Assembly: GCA_050290265.1 (NCBI GenBank)
Contig: JBNKHI010000086.1
Coordinates: 1-10,161, forward strand
Source: JBNKFV01 sp050290265
GTDB taxonomy: Bacteria > Pseudomonadota > Gammaproteobacteria > Pseudomonadales > Cellvibrionaceae
Direction of reading: 5' to 3'
DNA: 10,161 bases
Part shown: positions 6,726 to 10,161 of the stretch, in pieces
Numbering within the stretch: the first letter of the stretch is position 1
Layout of the letters: each line of letters opens with the position of its first letter
The notes under the pieces: model-generated
The model's database searches: none
What the model was told of the DNA's origin: nothing
The model's input: the letters and a program-made list of their open reading frames with translations, nothing else
Program-made: the position numbers and the translations under genes

Positions 6726-6995
6726 ATGACACCTGAAGTTGTAATGGACATGTTTGCTGATGCATTGCTGTTGACCGTTATTTTGGTTGCGGTGATTGTC
6801 GGCCCCAGTCTTGCGGTGGGTTTGGTCGTGAGTATGTTTCAGGCCGCAACGCAAATTAACGAACAAACCTTAAGTTTTTTGCCGCGCTTATTGGTGACAC
6901 TAGCGACTATCATGATGATGGGACCGTGGCTGATTACCGAGCTGACTGACTTATTTCTGCGATTAATTACTAATATCCCAAACGTTATTGGTTAG
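6726..6995 (+). CDS. fliQ: Flagellar export gate protein FliQ
   Basis: FliQ subunits wrap the FliP-FliR core of the type III export gate in the inner membrane. The 89-residue product is full length for the family, with two hydrophobic hairpin helices (about 13-37 and 50-74). Conserved features are MTPEVVMDMFADAL at the start, GPSLAVGLVVSMFQAATQINEQTL (26-49, with the polar QAATQINEQ turn) and PW near 67-68. A good Shine-Dalgarno, AGAGGAG (6711-6717), lies eight bases before the ATG, the strongest in this gene run. That may reflect a need for more copies of this subunit. The gene follows fliP by 24 bases. Confidence 0.97.
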   Translation: MTPEVVMDMFADALLLTVILVAVIVGPSLAVGLVVSMFQAATQINEQTLSFLPRLLVTLATIMMMGPWLITELTDLFLRLITNIPNVIG

Positions 6996-7017
6996 GCCTG
7001 GGGCGGCGTTTGTTTTT
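6979..7017 (+). other. Possible weak attenuator at the fliQ-fliR boundary
   Basis: CAAACG (6979-6984, in the last fliQ codons) can pair with CGTTTG (7007-7012), which is followed by five T residues (7013-7017). The 22-base loop and 6-bp stem make this a marginal structure. It could cause pausing or partial termination between fliQ and fliR, where the gap is the longest of the fliO-flhB stretch. Chance is quite possible. Confidence 0.2.
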
Positions 7018-7047
7018 CTGGCTTATGAAAACTCCAATCCACTCAAC

Positions 7048-7051
7048 GGAG
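7048..7051 (+). promoter_or_regulatory. Shine-Dalgarno deciding the fliR TTG start
   Basis: GGAG lies 11 bases before the TTG at 7063, a slightly long but usable spacing. The in-frame codon right after GTG at 7051 is TAA, so no start further upstream is possible, and the first in-frame ATG lies far inside the conserved region. Confidence 0.55.
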
Positions 7052-7062
7052 TGTAATCGAAC

Positions 7063-7842
7063 TTGCTAACGTTTACTGAAGCTCAGATTGCGCAATTTGT
7101 CGGTCAGTATCTGTGGCCATTCTTTCGATTGGCTGCATTGTTTATAGCGATGCCGGTATTCGGTTCGCAGCTGATTAATGCACGAGCGAGGCTCATGTTG
7201 GCATTTGGCTGTACGCTTATTATTGTGCCACTGCTACCTCCGCTACCTGTGTATCCCTTGATTTCTCTACAAAGTCTGACGGTAGTGATTACGCAAGTGG
7301 TGATCGGTTTAAGTTTGGGTTTTTTACTACAAGTTGTGTTTCAGGTATTTGTACTAACGGGTCAGTTTATTGCGATGAAAATGGGTTTAGGTTTTGCCTC
7401 CATGAACGACCCTAGTAATGGCGTGAGTGTTACCGTGATATCTCAATATTATCTGATGCTGGTGACGCTCTTGTTTTTAGCGACTAATGGTCACCATGTC
7501 GTATTCGAAGTTATTGTGCAAAGCTTTACCACGCTGCCTATCGATGTCGCCGGTTTAAGTCGGGCTGATTTTTGGGAGCTGGCGGGAATGGGTACTTGGT
7601 TGTTCCGCAGTGCGTTGGTGTTGGCTTTGCCAGTCCTGACCTCCTTGCTGGTAGTAAATATTGCGTTTGGTGTTATGAGCCGAGCATCGCCGCAAATGAA
7701 TGTGTTTGCGGTCGGTTTTCCCATTACATTGGTCTTTGGTTTGGTGCTCATGTTCTTAAGCATGCCGGCATTTTTTCCTAACTATCAACAATTCACCGGG
7801 GAGGGGTTTGCATTTATGCGAGCATTGTTAGGGCAGCCTTAA
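7063..7842 (+). CDS. fliR: Flagellar export gate protein FliR (TTG start)
   Basis: FliR closes the helical FliP5-FliQ4-FliR1 assembly of the export gate, one copy per flagellum. The 259-residue protein is full length with about six hydrophobic segments. Conserved marks are YLWPFFRLAALF (16-27), PVFGS (31-35), a central GQFIAMKMGLGFASMNDPSNG loop (100-120) and VMSRASPQMNVFAVGFPI (204-221). The start is TTG at 7063. The N-terminal LTFTEAQIAQFVGQYLWPFFR aligns by eye with the usual FliR start, and a stop (7054-7056) closes the frame just upstream. The next in-frame ATG would cut into conserved sequence. The gap after fliQ is 67 bases, and a 14-codon out-of-frame ORF (7025-7069) spans the start. 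A rare start codon and poor spacing would suit the low copy number of FliR; that link is inference. Confidence 0.95.
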   Translation: MLTFTEAQIAQFVGQYLWPFFRLAALFIAMPVFGSQLINARARLMLAFGCTLIIVPLLPPLPVYPLISLQSLTVVITQVVIGLSLGFLLQVVFQVFVLTGQFIAMKMGLGFASMNDPSNGVSVTVISQYYLMLVTLLFLATNGHHVVFEVIVQSFTTLPIDVAGLSRADFWELAGMGTWLFRSALVLALPVLTSLLVVNIAFGVMSRASPQMNVFAVGFPITLVFGLVLMFLSMPAFFPNYQQFTGEGFAFMRALLGQP

Positions 7843-7878
7843 AGCCTTGCTTTGCGGGTATAGCAAACGGTAACGACC

Positions 7879-9012
7879 ATGGCAGAAGACGATAGCAGTC
7901 AGGAAAAAACAGAAGAACCCACGTCGAGGCGCCTTGATAAAGCTCGTGAAGAAGGGCAGGCGCCTCGATCTCGGGAGCTAACAACCTCTGCCGTTCTTTT
8001 GGCGGGGACCATTGGCCTGTATGTTTTTGGCCCATTTATGATTAAACAGATGGGCGATATTACGCGTTATAACTTCCAGCTCGAACGCGAAACTATCATG
8101 GATACTAATCTCATGATAACGCAGCTTGCCGTGTCTTTTTACGACGGCATTTTGTTACTCATTCCACTCTTTGCTGTTCTGCTAATTGCCGCCATTCTTG
8201 GTCCGATTGCATTGGGCGGATGGCTGTTTAGCACAAAAGCAATGGCACCCAAAGCTAGCCGTATGGATCCTATTGCCGGTATCAAACGCATGTTTTCCGT
8301 GAAAGCTTTGGTCGAGCTTGCGAAAGCGTTGGCGAAGGTGCTGGTGATTTTGACGTTGGCGATATGGCTGTTACAGATAATGCAGCCCGAAATGCTGGCG
8401 TTGGCAACTCAGGATGTTGACCGTGGCATGGTTAATTCTTTGCAAATTAGCGCGTTAGCGGCAGTAGCCTTGTCTGCCTCAACATTGCTGATTGCTGCGG
8501 TAGATATTCCATTTCAATTGTGGGAACACTCGCGCAAATTAAAAATGTCTCTGCAGGACATCAAAGACGAAATGAAAGAGACCGAAGGTAAGCCAGAGGT
8601 CAAAGGGCGCATTCGTCAATTACAGCGAGAAATGGCGAACAAACGCATGATGTCTGCTGTACCAGATGCTGACGTTATCATTACTAACCCGACTCACTAT
8701 TCTGTCGCCCTGCGCTACGATCCAGAGAATATGGGCACCCCAATCTTGCTGGCCAAAGGTGTTGATACCATCGCATTAAAAATTCGTGAAATTGCCAAAT
8801 TGCATAAAGTAGAAATTATTGAAGCACCGGCTTTGGCGCGATCGGTTTACCATACTACCGATGTCGACCAGGAAATCCCTGCGGGTTTATATCTGGCTGT
8901 GGCGAAAGTATTGGCCTACGTCTTTCAACTACGTAATTACCGTCGAGGGCAAGGTCAGCGCCCAGATTATCCGCGTAATATCAGCGTGCCGCCCGGTATG
9001 CGATATGACTAA
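7879..9012 (+). CDS. flhB: Flagellar export gate and substrate-switch protein FlhB
   Basis: FlhB wraps the FliPQR core and switches export from rod/hook proteins to filament proteins after self-cleavage. The 377-residue product matches the usual length. It has a charged N-terminal stretch with EKTEEPTSRRLDKAREEG (9-26) and four hydrophobic segments (about 35-55, 88-113, 148-168, 188-210). A linker helix follows (DIKDEMKETEGKPEVKGRIR, 227-246), then the cytoplasmic autocleavage domain with NPTH at 270-273, where cleavage occurs between Asn and Pro. After it come the expected HYSVALRYD, PILLAKGVD and APALARSVY motifs. The C-terminal tail (352-377) is basic with a proline-rich end. The ATG at 7879 follows fliR by 36 bases with only a weak GGTAACG before it. 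FliK, the length-control partner, is not encoded in the window. Confidence 0.98.
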   Translation: MAEDDSSQEKTEEPTSRRLDKAREEGQAPRSRELTTSAVLLAGTIGLYVFGPFMIKQMGDITRYNFQLERETIMDTNLMITQLAVSFYDGILLLIPLFAVLLIAAILGPIALGGWLFSTKAMAPKASRMDPIAGIKRMFSVKALVELAKALAKVLVILTLAIWLLQIMQPEMLALATQDVDRGMVNSLQISALAAVALSASTLLIAAVDIPFQLWEHSRKLKMSLQDIKDEMKETEGKPEVKGRIRQLQREMANKRMMSAVPDADVIITNPTHYSVALRYDPENMGTPILLAKGVDTIALKIREIAKLHKVEIIEAPALARSVYHTTDVDQEIPAGLYLAVAKVLAYVFQLRNYRRGQGQRPDYPRNISVPPGMRYD

Positions 9013-9065
9013 AAAATAGCCTTTTTTGCGGGTTTTAATGTTTTATTTTTCTTCTTGTCTAGAAC

Positions 9066-9081
9066 AGGTACGGTTCTTGCG
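9066..9081 (+). promoter_or_regulatory. Probable sigma-54 (RpoN) promoter for flhA
   Basis: AGGTACGGTTCTTGCG keeps the invariant GG (9067-9068) and GC (9079-9080) ten bases apart, and also ACG and TTGC of the consensus TGGCACGNNNNTTGCW. It departs at three positions (first T, C to T, last W to G). Transcription would start near 9092, about 34 bases before the flhA ATG. It sits in the 113-base AT-rich gap after flhB, the largest gap among the flagellar genes here. That supports a separate flhA transcript, as seen for flhA in other RpoN-controlled polar flagellar systems. Confidence 0.65.
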
Positions 9082-9125
9082 ATAGCTCACTAAATTCTTT
9101 TTTTGTGTCAAAAGATTGTGAGTTT

Positions 9126-10161
9126 ATGGCCCTACCTACCCTAAATACTTTTGCGAATATCGACCGGCGTGCGGTATTTGATCACGTTAAGGGTTTAGGT
9201 AACGGAAATTTGGCGGTGCCAATTCTGCTGCTCATGTTGTTGGGCATGATGACGCTGCCGTTACCTGCGTTTCTTCTTGACGTATTTTTCTCGTTCAATA
9301 TTGCATTGTCGATTGTCGTGATACTGGTTGCTGTTTATACCATGCGACCGTTGGATTTTGCTGTCTTCCCCACCATTTTGCTGGTTGCTACGTTGTTGCG
9401 TCTGGGGCTTAACGTGGCGTCTACCCGTGTCGTTCTGCTTGAAGGGCATGAGGGCGGAGATGCCGCGGGTAAGGTGATTCAATCGTTTGGTGAAGTGGTG
9501 ATCGGTGGCAACTACGCCGTTGGTCTCGTGGTATTTATTATTCTCATTATCATTAACTTTGTTGTGGTTACCAAAGGTGCCGGGCGTATTTCTGAGGTTA
9601 GCGCCCGATTTACTTTGGATGCGATGCCAGGTAAGCAGATGGCGATTGATGCAGATCTTAATGCTGGATTAATCGATCAAGATGACGCCCGTAAGCGCCG
9701 CGAAGACGTTGCCAGTGAGGCAGACTTTTATGGCGCCATGGATGGTGCGAGTAAGTTTGTGCGCGGTGATGCGGTTGCTGGTATTTTGATTCTGGTGATT
9801 AACGTCATTGGTGGTCTTGGTGTGGGTATGCTGCAACATGACCTGGAGTTTCAGGATGCATTGCAAAAATACATCCTGTTAACCATTGGTGACGGTTTGG
9901 TGGCGCAAATTCCTTCACTGCTGCTATCTACTGCGGCAGCCATTATGGTGACGCGGGTTAATAGCGCTGAAGATGTAAAAAGCCAAGTGCTTACACAGAT
10001 GTTCGATTCGCCAAAGGCATTGGGCATTACCACCGTTATTTTGTTTTTGATGGGCTCCATCCCCGGTATGCCACATGTTGCGTTTCTAGGGCTGGCGATG
10101 ATCACCGGTGGGCTTGCCTATTATATCCACTACTTAAAACTTCAACGTGAAGGCCAGCCAG
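9126..10161 (+). CDS. flhA: Flagellar export gate protein FlhA, N-terminal half (3' truncated by window edge)
   Basis: FlhA forms the nonameric ring of the export gate and couples ion flow to protein export. The reading frame is open from ATG 9126 to the right edge, giving 345 of about 700 residues. These are the membrane domain with hydrophobic segments near 30-50, 55-72, 80-95, 128-148, 217-237, 251-275 and 299-336. The FHIPEP family signature is complete in the cytoplasmic loop: GRISEVSARFTLDAMPGKQM (153-172) and IDADLNAG (174-181), then EADFYGAMDGASKFVRGDA (198-216). Asp206 in MDGASKF appears to correspond to the Asp essential for proton use in Salmonella FlhA (D208). Arg and Lys residues of the loop are also kept. 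The start is preceded by a modest GTGAG. The C-terminal substrate-binding domain lies outside the window. Confidence 0.97.
   Translation, partial: MALPTLNTFANIDRRAVFDHVKGLGNGNLAVPILLLMLLGMMTLPLPAFLLDVFFSFNIALSIVVILVAVYTMRPLDFAVFPTILLVATLLRLGLNVASTRVVLLEGHEGGDAAGKVIQSFGEVVIGGNYAVGLVVFIILIIINFVVVTKGAGRISEVSARFTLDAMPGKQMAIDADLNAGLIDQDDARKRREDVASEADFYGAMDGASKFVRGDAVAGILILVINVIGGLGVGMLQHDLEFQDALQKYILLTIGDGLVAQIPSLLLSTAAAIMVTRVNSAEDVKSQVLTQMFDSPKALGITTVILFLMGSIPGMPHVAFLGLAMITGGLAYYIHYLKLQREGQP

Noticed and set aside
9011..9027. AAAAAA / TTTTTT hairpin right after flhB as a terminator
   Set aside because: Only six A-T pairs with no GC stem; too weak to call, although it could add to a pause before the flhA promoter.
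9261..10105. Several minus-strand ORFs across the right end
   Set aside because: All are shadows of flhA, which is open and fully conserved on the plus strand through the window edge.

Overview
This window comes from a gammaproteobacterium, probably a marine or salt-tolerant one with a polar flagellum. The evidence is the gene order fliL-M-N-O-P-Q-R-flhB-flhA, export-gate proteins that read like those of Pseudomonas and its marine relatives, two sigma-54 type promoters in front of flagellar genes, an ectoine-type aspartate kinase and an NhaD-type sodium/proton antiporter. The exact genus cannot be fixed from this sequence alone.

Layout. Positions 1-645 hold the C-terminal part of an aspartate kinase that begins before the window. 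Its last 16 bases overlap the start of a 322-residue membrane protein (630-1598) with a signal peptide, one internal transmembrane helix, a coiled coil and TPR-like repeats; I do not recognise its function. A strong intrinsic-terminator structure (676-706) lies inside the first codons of this gene, about 30 bases after the kinase stop. A long perfect hairpin (1639-1665) separates the gene from the convergent nhaD on the minus strand (1695-2942). The 255-base gap 2943-3197 is divergent between nhaD and the flagellar genes, and it carries a near-consensus sigma-54 promoter just before fliL.

From 3198 to the right edge everything is flagellar. FliL (stator-associated) is followed by FliM and FliN (C-ring switch). 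Then come FliO, FliP, FliQ, FliR and FlhB, and finally FlhA, which has its own probable sigma-54 promoter and is cut by the window edge at about half its length. FliP, FliQ, FliR, FlhB and FlhA form the type III export gate, and FliO helps assemble FliP. FliM and FliN form the cytoplasmic ring that sets rotation direction and receives export substrates. Genes overlap by a few bases or lie close together, consistent with one operon from fliL to flhB and a second transcript starting at flhA.

I found no mobile element, CRISPR array, tRNA or rRNA. The flagellar genes look ordinary. The items worth a second look are regulatory: the terminator embedded in the TPR gene, the paired sigma-54 promoters, and several start-codon questions (fliO, fliP, fliR). 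The unrecognised TPR membrane protein is also of interest.
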